Notes: generated by a model from the sequence alone, not told the origin. Counted from the stretch's first letter, positions 41,762-51,327 are shown. The stretch: DNA of 58,822 nt from Paenibacillus alginolyticus DSM 5050 = NBRC 15375 (GCF_000422905.1 NZ_AUGY01000050.1:1-58822); one strand, 5' to 3'. Numbers and translations are program-made.

Positions 41762-42527
41762 CTTGCCAACCCCTCGCTACCAAATATAGGTTATACACCC
41801 TATAAACGGGGGTTGACTTAGAAAGGTTGCAAATCGCCGAGTCACATCAACAAATAATTGTTGATAATACATAACTTAACTTACCTCGCAACACGTCTCA
41901 CGCATTTTAGCTCCTTTTTCGCCCCCCTTTATTGGAGGGTCGTGTAAAGTTGGGTGCAAGGGCAGGAAATAGAAAAAATTTGTTCAAATACATATAAAAA
42001 GGTGGTCAAATCCACTGGATAATAGGTCGGCTTGAAAGCGAAACTCTGTGGAGTGATTTCGAACATTTAGGCTGCAAATCTGAGGTTCGCGGGGAACGAG
42101 GAGCCTTTATTTCGATGATTATGTCGATGCGGGACCCGTACGCGGAACGTAGGGGCCCTAATTTGCCGTTTTACCGGTTTTTACACCTCGAAAGCGGGAA
42201 ATAGAGGCTCCTTGTTCCGCGAAAATGTGAATTGCGTGGTTTTGAGCAAAATAAAGCTTGTTCCGCTAAAATCTGGTGATGCCAGTACGAGTTGAGTTTG
42301 GGAACAAATATAAGAGAATATGTTCACAGGTGGATGAACAATTTGGCTACTTAGTAGACGGAGCTGCTGGGAATCACCCTGACGGTCCTTTTAGGTTTTA
42401 GAAGATATCCTTAATTTGTTTTCACGTCCCCGTGGGACTACCTCTCGACAAGTATCTCTTCCATTTCGTTTTCATTTTGCAACACTTATCCACAGATCGG
42501 CATCTATCATAATTCCTAAAAAAAGAA
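41762..42527. other. Large gene-free gap with repeats
   Basis: About 770 bp without a credible gene between ahcY and the DUF4349 lipoprotein. The part 42089-42266 holds degenerate inverted GCGGAAC repeats (listed separately). The rest is AT-rich and has no clear RNA structure. The promoter of the lipoprotein gene should lie near 41770-41880, but I cannot place it. Confidence 0.5.
42089..42266. repeat. Cluster of GCGGAAC/GTTCCGC repeats
   Basis: Four related units: 42089-42114 and 42142-42167 read GCGG(G)AAC..GGGGCC/GGAGCC..TATTT or TAATTT; 42194-42220 and 42246-42266 are inverse, ending GTTCCGC. The first and third are near-perfect reverse complements over about 26 bp and could fold into one long hairpin of about 130 nt. 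I recall comparable elements scattered in Paenibacillus intergenic DNA. No ORF or promoter is associated. Confidence 0.65.
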
Positions 42528-42572
42528 AAAACCTTCCAGCCCACTCTAAAAGTGGTCTGAAAGGCTCCCCAA
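42528..42572 (-). terminator. Terminator after ahcY
   Basis: On the minus strand CCTTTCAG-ACCAC, loop, GTGG-GCTGGAAGG followed by TTTTTTC. About 40 bases beyond the ahcY stop. Confidence 0.8.
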
Positions 42573-42613
42573 GGCTCTTGAAGCTCGCCAAAGCTCTAAA
42601 AGGCTCTTCAATC

Positions 42614-43876
42614 TTAATGCTCCGCCCAGCTGTCCAAGTACATCTTCTGCTCTTCTGTCAAAGAGTCAATACTAGTTCCAAGGGATTCCAACTTGAATCG
42701 TGCAACTTGCTCATCCAGCACATAAGGAACATTAACAACAGTTTTACCTAATTTCTTGTACTCATCATTTACATATTTAAGGGACATAGCTTGCAGCGCA
42801 AACGTCATATCCATAATTTCGGCCGGATGACCATCGCCTGCAGCCAGGTTAACTAAACGTCCTTCAGCAAGAATGTATACTTTGCGACCGTCTGTTAGTT
42901 GGTACTCTTCAATATTGCGTCGTACGGTACGCTTGGAAGAAGACATTGCTTCAAGTTCTGGTTTGTTTACTTCAACGTCAAAGTGGCCTGCATTCGAGAG
43001 AATAGCGCCATCTTTCATTACTTTGTAGTGCTCTCCACGAATCACATCACGGTTACCCGTAACCGTTACGAAGAAATCGCCCAATTTCGCCGCTTCCAGC
43101 ATTGGCATTACAGCAAAGCCATCCATGTAGGCTTCGACACCTTTAATTGCATCAATTTCTGTTACAATTACATTCGCGCCCAACCCTTTAGCACGCATTG
43201 CCACGCCTTTGCCACACCAGCCATAACCGACAACAACAACCGTTTTACCAGCTACAACCAAGTTGGTTGTACGGTTGATGCCATCCCAAACGGATTGACC
43301 CGTTCCATAACGATTGTCGAACAAGTATTTACAGAAGGCGTCGTTAACTGCAACCATCGGGAATTCAAGCTTGCCTTCTTTCTCCATCGCTTTCAGACGA
43401 AGAATACCTGTTGTTGTTTCTTCTGCTCCGCCGCGAACTTGTACAGCCAAATCTTTCCGTTCGGAATGAAGAATGGAAACCAAATCGCCACCATCATCAA
43501 TGATAAGGTCAGGCTTCGTTTCGAGCGCTTTAATCAGCAGCTCTTTGTATTCTTCCGGACTTGGATTGTATTTCGCAAAAACGGTAATACCGTCCTCAAC
43601 AAGCGCTGCACAAACGTCATCTTGGGTAGATAGCGGATTGCTGCCCGTAATTACTACTTCAGCTCCACCGGCTTTTACTACTTTTGCTAAATAGGCTGTT
43701 TTCGCTTCTAAATGCAAGGAAATAGCGACTTTCAATCCTTTAAAAGGCTGCTCTTTCTCAAATTGCTCACGAATACGATTCAAAACAGGCATGTGAGCCT
43801 GAACCCAATCAATTTTCAAGTGGCCTTCAGGTGCCAGTGTTATATCAGCAACAATACTTTTTTCTACAGTTGTCAT
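42614..43876 (-). CDS. ahcY: Adenosylhomocysteinase-like enzyme
   Basis: Hydrolyses S-adenosylhomocysteine to adenosine and homocysteine, using bound NAD, in the cytosol. The 420 residues contain the substrate-domain motif SNPLSTQDDVCAAL (about 78-91), the NAD-binding loop GYGWCGKGVAMRAKG (about 216-230) and the C-terminal dinucleotide-binding tail, here YLDSWAEH. Many Bacilli use the Pfs/LuxS route instead, so this is a lineage trait. It starts 12 bp after the bshC stop with TAGGAGG, so the two are co-transcribed. Some bacterial homologues act on related nucleosides, but active-site context looks standard. Confidence 0.93.
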   Translation of the reverse strand: MTTVEKSIVADITLAPEGHLKIDWVQAHMPVLNRIREQFEKEQPFKGLKVAISLHLEAKTAYLAKVVKAGGAEVVITGSNPLSTQDDVCAALVEDGITVFAKYNPSPEEYKELLIKALETKPDLIIDDGGDLVSILHSERKDLAVQVRGGAEETTTGILRLKAMEKEGKLEFPMVAVNDAFCKYLFDNRYGTGQSVWDGINRTTNLVVAGKTVVVVGYGWCGKGVAMRAKGLGANVIVTEIDAIKGVEAYMDGFAVMPMLEAAKLGDFFVTVTGNRDVIRGEHYKVMKDGAILSNAGHFDVEVNKPELEAMSSSKRTVRRNIEEYQLTDGRKVYILAEGRLVNLAAGDGHPAEIMDMTFALQAMSLKYVNDEYKKLGKTVVNVPYVLDEQVARFKLESLGTSIDSLTEEQKMYLDSWAEH

Positions 43877-43888
43877 CTTCGCTTCCTC

Positions 43889-45523
43889 CTATAAATAATA
43901 AATACGATGCAAACCGTCCACAGGAATCGGCGTCTCAACTAAATCTCGGAGCCATTCATTCCCATACCGATTCATATAAGCACACCCATTATACACTCTT
44001 TCTTGCGGCTTGGCGAACGGCAATATCGTTAGTCTTATGCGCTCTAATTGTCGCAACGACGCATCGAATCGCGTCTTATAAGCTTCTCCTGCTTTATTGC
44101 GCAAAAATTCGATTTGCTCGAGGATTTTCGCCATGTTCGTTTCTCCCAGCTTTTTTACCCCGGGGTTGATCGCGGCAAGGGATTCCACAAGCGGTGCGTA
44201 GTTCACATTAAAATCGGATTTCACAGCTTCGAAGCGCTCATTCAAACGCAATGTATCTTGCGCATCCAGCCATTCTTGCTTCTTGTGCTCAAAGCGCTCA
44301 AGAACGTCCTCAAATGTAAAACCATATTTGTTCATTTGCTTCTGAACTGTACCCTCAATCAAAGTAAACTCCATACGCGGTGCAATGATCGGCATTTTCA
44401 TGCCAAATTGTTCAAAAGCATGCTTCGTAAGCGACCAATACGCAATCTCCCCTGGCCCTAAAACAGTAGCGAGAACAGGGAATAAAAATTCTTGCATGAG
44501 AGGCCGCGACATCACGTTATTACTCAAATTCTCAGGCGATGTTAATGCTAAATCTTGAAGCTGCTGACTAGTAAAACTATGGTCCTTCTTCTTATCTGTA
44601 AAATGTTCACCTTCACGATGCAGCAGAAGCCGCTGTCCATCTGCAAAAACAAACAAATTAGCTCCGTCTTTGCTTATTTCCGCTTGACTCTCATATCCTG
44701 CCTGCTGAGCAGCATCCTGACTCTTCAGTAAAGACCCCGAGAACGCTTCATTCTGCAGGATCAGCTTCTCAAACATAGACGATTCCAAAGCTCGAAGGGA
44801 AGGTTCATCAGAATCTATAAGGACAAGCCCATATTCCCCAAATAGGATGGCCATCCAACGAGCAAAAGCATCAGATAATGTTGCCCCATCCTCTGTTGTT
44901 CCCTCTAGCTTAGCCATTAGCGAAGCTTTAAACTCTGTATCCATCAGTGATTGATCTAACGCCGTCAAGGCCTCTTTCCATGCATCAGGTTCAATAGGCA
45001 GCCTACTTACAGATGTACGTCGCCCTGTCGGATGATCAACCTTGATTTTTTCAATTTGTTGAGCATTCGTTAACGTATAAGCATGGTTAACTTCATCGAA
45101 ATCATGATCCTCACCAGCGATCCAAAAGATCGGAACAACCGGGCGTTGTAATTTCCCACTCCATTCACGAGCCAATTGAACAATGGTAATGGCTTTGTAC
45201 AAAACAAGCAGCGAACCGCCGAACAATCCGGCCTGTTGTCCACCAACAATGGCAAGTGTACGCTTATCAGCCAATGCTGAGATTTGGTCAAATGCAGCTT
45301 GTGCATTCCCTATTCGCTCATTATAATTCTGTAAAACTTGCACCAAGCGCCCTCGATCAACTTGAGGCGAAGTTTTTGGTTCGTCTAACCATTGCGCTCG
45401 GGACTGCCAGTCTTCCATGTTTCCAAAATGGTAAGGAAATAAAGCTTTAGCTTTATCCGTTTGAGCTATGTAATCTTCCGCTAACTTCTGATTTTTCTTC
45501 CAATGAAAAGTTTCCATTTGCAT
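43889..45523 (-). CDS. bshC: Bacillithiol biosynthesis protein BshC
   Basis: Putative cysteine-adding enzyme for bacillithiol, the low-molecular-weight thiol of Firmicutes. The 544 residues show the nucleotidyl-transferase-like core with IVGGQQAGLFGGSLLVLYK (near 93-111), PVFWIAGEDHDFDEVNH-like sequence (here VPIFWIAGEDHDFDEV), and LGPGEIAYW (near 356). A coiled coil occupies about 420-480. In B. subtilis the gene (yllA) precedes mraZ; here ahcY and a lipoprotein gene intervene. A SigA promoter ends about 50 bp upstream. GAGGAG lies rather far from the ATG. Confidence 0.93.
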   Translation of the reverse strand: MQMETFHWKKNQKLAEDYIAQTDKAKALFPYHFGNMEDWQSRAQWLDEPKTSPQVDRGRLVQVLQNYNERIGNAQAAFDQISALADKRTLAIVGGQQAGLFGGSLLVLYKAITIVQLAREWSGKLQRPVVPIFWIAGEDHDFDEVNHAYTLTNAQQIEKIKVDHPTGRRTSVSRLPIEPDAWKEALTALDQSLMDTEFKASLMAKLEGTTEDGATLSDAFARWMAILFGEYGLVLIDSDEPSLRALESSMFEKLILQNEAFSGSLLKSQDAAQQAGYESQAEISKDGANLFVFADGQRLLLHREGEHFTDKKKDHSFTSQQLQDLALTSPENLSNNVMSRPLMQEFLFPVLATVLGPGEIAYWSLTKHAFEQFGMKMPIIAPRMEFTLIEGTVQKQMNKYGFTFEDVLERFEHKKQEWLDAQDTLRLNERFEAVKSDFNVNYAPLVESLAAINPGVKKLGETNMAKILEQIEFLRNKAGEAYKTRFDASLRQLERIRLTILPFAKPQERVYNGCAYMNRYGNEWLRDLVETPIPVDGLHRIYYL

Positions 45524-45571
45524 ACGCGACTAGTGTCTCCTCTTCATACCAAATAAAACAACTATACTTTG

Positions 45572-45600
45572 ATTGTACACGTAAGGTCAGCAATCGTCAA
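45572..45600 (-). promoter_or_regulatory. SigA promoter of bshC-ahcY
   Basis: TTGACG (45600-45595), 17 bases, TACAAT (45577-45572) on the minus strand, giving a leader of about 45 nt before bshC. Confidence 0.75.
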
Positions 45601-45635
45601 AACTGTATTTTTAATAATTACAATTGAACATTAAA

Positions 45636-45662
45636 AAGCCGCCCCCTGCGGGGACGGCTGGA
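45636..45662 (-). terminator. Terminator of the opp operon
   Basis: On the minus strand AGCCGTCCCC-gca-GGGGGCGGCT and TTTTTAA, six bases after the oppF stop. The stem is unusually G+C-rich. Confidence 0.9.
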
Positions 45663-45667
45663 TAATT

Positions 45668-46630
45668 TTAATACAAATGACAAGCTACGTAGTGATTTGG
45701 TTCCACTTCTTTGGATGGCGGCATCGATTCCGCACACTGCGGCATTGCTTGCGGGCAGCGCGTACGGAACGGACATCCACTAGGGGGATTAAGCGGACTT
45801 GGTACATCACCTTGTAGAATGATGCGCTCACGTGTACGCTCAATTTCCGGATCTGGGATCGGAATCGCAGAAAGCAGTGATTGTGTATAAGGATGAAGCG
45901 GCTTCGCGTAAAGTGCATCAGAAGTCGTCACCTCTACAAGGTTCCCAAGGTACATAACGCCGATACGATCGGAAATATGCTTAACCATCGCCAAATCATG
46001 CGCGATAAATAAGTAAGTCAAGCCCATTTCCTTCTGTAATCTCTTGAACAGGTTTACAACCTGTGCCTGTACAGAAACGTCCAATGCAGAGATCGGCTCA
46101 TCCGCAATAATAAATTTAGGCTCAATCGCAAGCGCACGGGCAATCCCGATACGTTGACGCTGACCACCCGAAAACTCATGCGGGAAACGGTTGGCATGCT
46201 CGTCGTTCAAACCAACAGCGCGAAGCAATTCCATGACGCGCTCTTTACGTTTAGCACCTTTGTACAAACCATGAATATCAATACCTTCAGCAATGATATT
46301 TCCAACCGTCATACGAGGGTTCAACGAAGCGTAAGGATCTTGGAATACCATTTGCATATTCCGATTAAAGTCTTTCAGCTTCTTCCCCTTCAACTTATGA
46401 ACATCTTCACCGTCAAAAATAACTTCGCCTTCCGTTGCATCATAAAGCTTGATAATCGTTCTACCCGCTGTCGATTTCCCACATCCGGATTCCCCTACGA
46501 GACCAAATGTTTCACCGCGGTTAATTTCTATGGAGAAATTGTCAACAGCTTTCAAAATTTTACCGTTGCCAAGGTTAAAATGCTTCTTCATATTACGAAT
46601 TTGTAAGATAGGCTGATTAGACTTAGACAT
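45668..46630 (-). CDS. oppF: Oligopeptide ABC transporter ATPase OppF
   Basis: A 320-residue cytoplasmic ATPase of the peptide importer. Walker A GESGCGKST (about 42-50), signature FSGGQRQRIGIARAL (about 153-167), Walker B FIIADEPISALDVS, and the C-terminal oligopeptide-specific Cys cluster (CPFRTRCPQAMPQC near 288-301) that may bind an iron-sulfur cluster or zinc. It overlaps oppD by eight bases and closes the five-gene operon. It should pair with OppD. Confidence 0.95.
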   Translation of the reverse strand: MSKSNQPILQIRNMKKHFNLGNGKILKAVDNFSIEINRGETFGLVGESGCGKSTAGRTIIKLYDATEGEVIFDGEDVHKLKGKKLKDFNRNMQMVFQDPYASLNPRMTVGNIIAEGIDIHGLYKGAKRKERVMELLRAVGLNDEHANRFPHEFSGGQRQRIGIARALAIEPKFIIADEPISALDVSVQAQVVNLFKRLQKEMGLTYLFIAHDLAMVKHISDRIGVMYLGNLVEVTTSDALYAKPLHPYTQSLLSAIPIPDPEIERTRERIILQGDVPSPLNPPSGCPFRTRCPQAMPQCAESMPPSKEVEPNHYVACHLY

Positions 46631-47660
46631 GTTGATGACCTCCCACTCCTACAGGACGTTCAACCTTCGGTGCATCTGGGTGCAACAGCCAGCAAGCGGC
46701 ACTGTGTGTTTCAGAAAGCGAAGTATGCTCTGGATCTTCTTCCAAACAATGATTCATCGCATAAGGACATCTTGCTGCAAAGGCACACCCTTTTGGAGGT
46801 GCAAATAGATCTGGCGGCGTACCTGGAATAGGTACTAGCTCTTCATTACTATTCGTATCCAAACGAGGCACCGAACGAAGCAAGCCCCATGTATAAGGAT
46901 GCTGCGGCTCGTAGAAAATTTCATCTACTGTGCCTTGCTCAATAATTTTCCCTGCGTACATAACAACAACACGTTGAGCCATATCTGCTACGACACCAAG
47001 GTCATGCGTAATTAAGATAATCGATGAGTCCGTTTTAACCGAGATCGTCTTCATCAAATCAATGATTTGCGCTTGAATTGTCACATCAAGAGCCGTTGTT
47101 GGCTCATCCGCGATAAGCAGTTTAGGTGAACAAGCAAGTGCAATAGCAATCATTACACGTTGACGCATACCACCGGAGAGCTCATGTGGATACTGATGAA
47201 TTCGGCCCTCAGGGGAGTTAATGCCTACAAGCTTGAGAATTTCAATAGCTCTCTCAGTTGCAGCCTTTTTGCTCAAACCTTCATGTTTGATCAAACCTTC
47301 TGTGATTTGATCGCCGACTTTCATCGTCGGATTCAAAGAAGTCATCGGATCCTGGAAAATCATACCCATTTCGGATCCGCGAATTTTCTCCATTTGTTTG
47401 TTGGAAAGCTTGGTAATATCCAATTTCCCGTCAAACATGATAGAACCGCTTTTTATATAGCTAGGCGGAGTAGGAATTAAACGCATGAGCGTTTGTGCCG
47501 TAACGGACTTACCGCAGCCGGATTCACCTACAATCGCCAACACTTCACCTTTTTTCAAAGAAAAAGATACGCCGCGAACAGCTTGAACTTCCCCAGCATA
47601 CGTCCGGAAAGAAACTCTCAAATCTTTTACTTCAAGTAAATTGTTATTGGTGCTCATCAT
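46623..47660 (-). CDS. oppD: Oligopeptide ABC transporter ATPase OppD
   Basis: A 345-residue ATPase partner of OppF. Walker A GESGCGKSV (about 41-49), signature LSGGMRQRVMIAIAL (about 156-170), Walker B LLIADEPTTALDVT, and a C-terminal Cys motif CAFAARCPYAMNHC. AAGGGGTG precedes two adjacent ATG codons; the second (47657) has better spacing. The end overlaps oppF. The pair drives peptide import through OppB and OppC. Confidence 0.95.
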   Translation of the reverse strand: MMSTNNNLLEVKDLRVSFRTYAGEVQAVRGVSFSLKKGEVLAIVGESGCGKSVTAQTLMRLIPTPPSYIKSGSIMFDGKLDITKLSNKQMEKIRGSEMGMIFQDPMTSLNPTMKVGDQITEGLIKHEGLSKKAATERAIEILKLVGINSPEGRIHQYPHELSGGMRQRVMIAIALACSPKLLIADEPTTALDVTIQAQIIDLMKTISVKTDSSIILITHDLGVVADMAQRVVVMYAGKIIEQGTVDEIFYEPQHPYTWGLLRSVPRLDTNSNEELVPIPGTPPDLFAPPKGCAFAARCPYAMNHCLEEDPEHTSLSETHSAACWLLHPDAPKVERPVGVGGHQHV

Positions 47661-47673
47661 TATTCACCCCTTC

Positions 47674-48606
47674 TTACTTGCGCATTTTTGGATCAAGCGC
47701 ATCACGAAGCCCGTCGCCGAGTAAATTGAAGCTTAATAGAATCAAGCTGAAAACAATAGTCGGGAAAATCAGGCGATGCGGATATAAACGGATATAGTTG
47801 GCGCCGTCAGATAGCAAGTTACCCAGCGATGCAAGCGGCGGTTTAACACCAAGACCAATGAAGCTAAGGAACGCTTCAGTAAAGATAGCGGCTGGAACAA
47901 CAAAGGTAATTTGCACGATGATGATACCTAACGCATTAGGAATCAAGCTGCGCATAATAATTCTCATTGGAGATGCACCAAGTGTACGGGATGCAAGCAC
48001 GAACTCTTGCTCTTTCAACGTGAGCATTTGACCGCGCACCAAACGTGCCATTGGAACCCAACCCGTTATGGCCATAGCCAAAATAATAGATGAAATACCG
48101 GAACCGATAACCATAATGAGTAGAATCGCGATCAACAAGAAAGGAATCGCATAGACGATTTCAATCGTACGCTGCATGACTTCATCAACTTTCCCGCCAT
48201 AGTACGCAGAAATACCACCATAAAGAACACCGATAACCAAATCAATTAAAGCTGCAATAATCCCGATAAATAAGGAGATACGTGTTCCCCACCATACACG
48301 GGTCCAAAGATCGCGGCCGAAGTCGTCTGTACCGAACCAGTGTTCACCGCTTGGAGCCACATTTTTTACTTTTAAGTTTTGCGTCTGATAATCGTAGCTT
48401 GAAACAAAAGGTACAATAATCGCTAATACGATCAAGGCAACCAATATAATTAAGCCAGCCATAGCCAGTCTATTTTTCTTAAGTCGTCTCCATGCGTCCT
48501 GCCAATAATTGAGCGAAGGTCTAACAATTTTTTCGCCAGTTAAAGATTTATTTGAAACGGGAGCAAACTTGTAGTTATTCTCAGTTGCATTATTTGGTGT
48601 TTGCAT
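47674..48606 (-). CDS. oppC: Oligopeptide ABC transporter permease OppC
   Basis: A 310-residue membrane permease. A long N-terminal cytoplasmic segment precedes the first helix (about 50-72), then a periplasmic loop with GTDDFGRDLWTRVWWG, typical of the DppC/OppC branch. The EAA-type loop reads VLASRTLGASPMRIIMRSLIPN (here VLASRTLGASPMRI and SLIPNALG). It follows oppB by three bases, so they are translationally linked. Confidence 0.94.
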   Translation of the reverse strand: MQTPNNATENNYKFAPVSNKSLTGEKIVRPSLNYWQDAWRRLKKNRLAMAGLIILVALIVLAIIVPFVSSYDYQTQNLKVKNVAPSGEHWFGTDDFGRDLWTRVWWGTRISLFIGIIAALIDLVIGVLYGGISAYYGGKVDEVMQRTIEIVYAIPFLLIAILLIMVIGSGISSIILAMAITGWVPMARLVRGQMLTLKEQEFVLASRTLGASPMRIIMRSLIPNALGIIIVQITFVVPAAIFTEAFLSFIGLGVKPPLASLGNLLSDGANYIRLYPHRLIFPTIVFSLILLSFNLLGDGLRDALDPKMRK

Positions 48607-48609
48607 GAT

Positions 48610-49542
48610 TTATTTCCCGCCTTTCCCAAGACGAATTCTAGGGTCTACAAAGCCATACACTACGTCTGTGATAAAGATTACTAAGATAAGAATACTTGAG
48701 TAAAAAATCGTCAATCCAGAAATCATGGTGTAATCGTTGGAATAAACGGATGATACAAAGTGTTTACCCAAGCCTGGCACGGAGAAAATTTGTTCAACTA
48801 CTAGCGTACCCGTGATTACGTTTACAAATATTGGACCAATAATCGTGATAACTGGTAGGATAGCATTTCTAATCGTGTGCTTAACAACAACAGTAAAATT
48901 GGTTAAACCTTTGGATTTGGCAGTCTTAATATAATCCTGGTTGAGTACGTCCAACATAGATGTACGCATTAAACGTGCCAAAATGGCAATCGTTCCGAAA
49001 GAAAGCGCAAGCGCTGGTAAAACTCGATAACTTGGACCTTTCCATAAACCTGCAGGAAGAATACCCCATTTTACACCGATATAATAAGAAAGCAATGGAC
49101 CAAGAACAAAGGATGGGATAGATACACCCAGAATCGCGATAAACATTGCCGTGTAATCGCCTGCTTTATTATGCTTTAAGGAAGCAATAATCCCTAAAGT
49201 AAGACCTGCAATAATAGCAATAGCGATAGAGATCAACCCGAGTTCTAGTGAAGAAGGAAATGCTTGTTTGATAATATCAGTAACTTTGTGAGCAGGGAAT
49301 TGAAAGGAAGCTCCTAGATCGCCATGGATGATGTTGTTCATGAATGTCAAGTATTGTTCCCATAGCGGCTTATCTAAACCGTATTGCTTCATTAGCATCT
49401 CTTTCGTCGCTTTAGGAATCTTTTCAGCGCCTTCTCCCAGTGGATTACCTGGTAAGTTTTTCATCAATACGAATGTAAATGATGCAATTAGCCATAACGT
49501 AATAAGCGCATATAAGAAACGGCGAAGAATGAACTTAACCAT
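48610..49542 (-). CDS. oppB: Oligopeptide ABC transporter permease OppB
   Basis: A 310-residue permease with six predicted helices, first helix at about 10-27, periplasmic loop with LPGNPLGE and YGLDKPLWEQYLTF, and the EAA-like loop DYIKTAKSKGLTNFTVVVKH (about 207-226). Homologous to the OppB/DppB family. GGAGGAGC precedes ATG. A stable hairpin lies between oppA and this gene, so its expression is probably lower than that of oppA. Confidence 0.94.
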   Translation of the reverse strand: MVKFILRRFLYALITLWLIASFTFVLMKNLPGNPLGEGAEKIPKATKEMLMKQYGLDKPLWEQYLTFMNNIIHGDLGASFQFPAHKVTDIIKQAFPSSLELGLISIAIAIIAGLTLGIIASLKHNKAGDYTAMFIAILGVSIPSFVLGPLLSYYIGVKWGILPAGLWKGPSYRVLPALALSFGTIAILARLMRTSMLDVLNQDYIKTAKSKGLTNFTVVVKHTIRNAILPVITIIGPIFVNVITGTLVVEQIFSVPGLGKHFVSSVYSNDYTMISGLTIFYSSILILVIFITDVVYGFVDPRIRLGKGGK

Positions 49543-49579
49543 AATGCTCCTCCTTTATTAAAATTAACTGCTTAGAAAT

Positions 49580-49622
49580 TTAGAAGGGGCCGCTCCCACG
49601 AGGTGCGAACGGCCCCTTCTTC
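49580..49622 (-). terminator. Attenuating hairpin between oppA and oppB
   Basis: On the minus strand AAGGGGCCG, a 16-base loop, CGGCCCCTT, followed by CTAAATTTC and no strong T run. Such hairpins downstream of binding-protein genes commonly reduce readthrough or protect the upstream message, giving excess OppA. Confidence 0.7.
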
Positions 49623-49644
49623 ATAAAATGATATGCTGTTTGGA

Positions 49645-51327
49645 CTACTTAATAGATGTCCATTTCAATTCCCATTCTTGACCAAATGATGGAAGAATCA
49701 AACCATTAACTGAAGGCTTTTTCAAGTAAGCACGAGTACGGAAGTACAGTGGTGCTACACCTTGATCATCCATCAAGATTTTCTCAGCTTCAATCATTGC
49801 TTTCGCACGTTTGGAAGGATCAATTTCTGTTTGAGCTTGCTTAACTAGTGTATCATATTGCGGGTTGCTGTAGTCGCCTTCATCAAACTCTCCGCCAGTT
49901 ACCCACATATCCAAGAATGTCATTGGATCGTTGTAATCTGCTCCCCATAGGGAAAGAACGATATCAAAGTCATGTTTGGAGGACAACTCGATACGCAATG
50001 CATGCGGAACTGGGTTCGCTTCTGCTTCGTATCCTAAGTTTTGCTTCCATTGTGCAAGGATAAACTCAAGTGATTTTTTCGCAGTTTCAGTATCATCCGC
50101 GTTCACTTTCATTTTTGGAAGAGCTGTTAAACCAGCTTCTTTCAAACCTTCAGCAAGCAATTGTTTTGCTTTAGCAGCATCGAACTTAGGTTGAGTATCG
50201 CCTGCAGATTTACGGAAGTCGCCGCCCGCACCGTCAGAAGTACCGCCAGGCACTAAACCTGTGGATGCTACGGAACCGTTAGCAAGAACTGTATCTACGT
50301 AAGCTTGACGATCGATTGCCATACCTAGAGCTTGACGAATTTTCTTGTTAGCCAAGGCAGGAACTTTTTTCGTTTGGTACATCAGGTAAGAGTTAGTCAA
50401 CTCAGGTTTAGGCAAGTTATCCGGTTTACCTGCATAAAGTTTAAGTTGATCACGGTTGATTTCAGCCAAATCAGCTGCATCTGTTTCGTATAGGTTAAGT
50501 CCTGTATTTGTATCTTTTACGATATTGACAGTTGCTTTCGTAAGCTTAACGTTAGCAGCATCCCAATATTTTTCGTTTTTAACAAGTTCCAATGTTTGAC
50601 CATGATCCCATTTGCTTAAAATAAAGGGACCTGCACCAATGACTTTATCTGCTTCTGCGCCATATTTGTCGCCAGCTTTTGTAACGAAATCTTCTCTTTG
50701 TGGCAAGAAAGTTCCGAACGCAAGCATTTGTGTAAAGAAGGTAACTGGTTTCTCAAGTTTAATTTCAAGTTGTTTGTCGCTAATAGCTTTTACGCCAAGT
50801 GCATCTTGAGCTTTTTTAACATCTTCAGGTGTTTTTGCTTTCGTTACAGCTTCTCCACCTTTAATCCAAGCTACTACGAAACTATATTGCCCTTTTGTTG
50901 CTGGATCTAATGTACGTTTGAAAGAATAAACGAAGTCTTGTGCTTTTACTGGTTGACCATCTGACCAGTTCGCATTGTCGCGAATGTCGATTGTGTAAGT
51001 TAGACCATCAGCAGAAATTTTAGGGAAATCTTTTGCAAGTCCAGGAGTCGCTTTGCCGTCTTTGTCAGTACGATAAAGACCTTCATTAAATGCGCTAATG
51101 AATGTGAAAGCAGCATTAGCAGTTGCTTTGGAGCTATCCATAACAGGTGGCTCTGCAGTAAAGTTGATTTTAATTTCTTGCGGTTTGTTAGATGCCGCAG
51201 GAGCTGTTGTACCTTTAGTATCCCCAGTTGGTGATGCTGTTGGTTCTTCTTTTTTGGCACAACCAATTGCCACACTACCCATAAGCGTTAATGCTACTGC
51301 TGTAGAAACCCATTTTGTCGCTTTCAT
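49645..51327 (-). CDS. oppA: Oligopeptide-binding lipoprotein OppA
   Basis: The extracellular binding lipoprotein of the importer, 560 residues from the ATG at 51327 (AAAGGAGGAGTTTAT upstream; the 22 upstream codons are not supported). Signal peptide with lipobox VAIGC (Cys near 23), an Ala/Thr/Ser linker, then a family 5 solute-binding domain with PVMDSSKATANAAF and WSDGQPVKAQDFVYSFKR (about 113-130, typical SBP-5 signature). Likely binds oligopeptides. In sporulators such systems also import signalling peptides, but nothing here says which ligand. Confidence 0.95.
   Translation of the reverse strand: MKATKWVSTAVALTLMGSVAIGCAKKEEPTASPTGDTKGTTAPAASNKPQEIKINFTAEPPVMDSSKATANAAFTFISAFNEGLYRTDKDGKATPGLAKDFPKISADGLTYTIDIRDNANWSDGQPVKAQDFVYSFKRTLDPATKGQYSFVVAWIKGGEAVTKAKTPEDVKKAQDALGVKAISDKQLEIKLEKPVTFFTQMLAFGTFLPQREDFVTKAGDKYGAEADKVIGAGPFILSKWDHGQTLELVKNEKYWDAANVKLTKATVNIVKDTNTGLNLYETDAADLAEINRDQLKLYAGKPDNLPKPELTNSYLMYQTKKVPALANKKIRQALGMAIDRQAYVDTVLANGSVASTGLVPGGTSDGAGGDFRKSAGDTQPKFDAAKAKQLLAEGLKEAGLTALPKMKVNADDTETAKKSLEFILAQWKQNLGYEAEANPVPHALRIELSSKHDFDIVLSLWGADYNDPMTFLDMWVTGGEFDEGDYSNPQYDTLVKQAQTEIDPSKRAKAMIEAEKILMDDQGVAPLYFRTRAYLKKPSVNGLILPSFGQEWELKWTSIK

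Noticed and set aside
42416..42751. 111-codon plus-strand frame
   Set aside because: It runs over the ahcY terminator and the ahcY 3' end in antisense and lacks a ribosome site.
42899..43633. 244-codon plus-strand frame inside ahcY
   Set aside because: It is an antisense shadow of a strongly conserved enzyme with no start signal.
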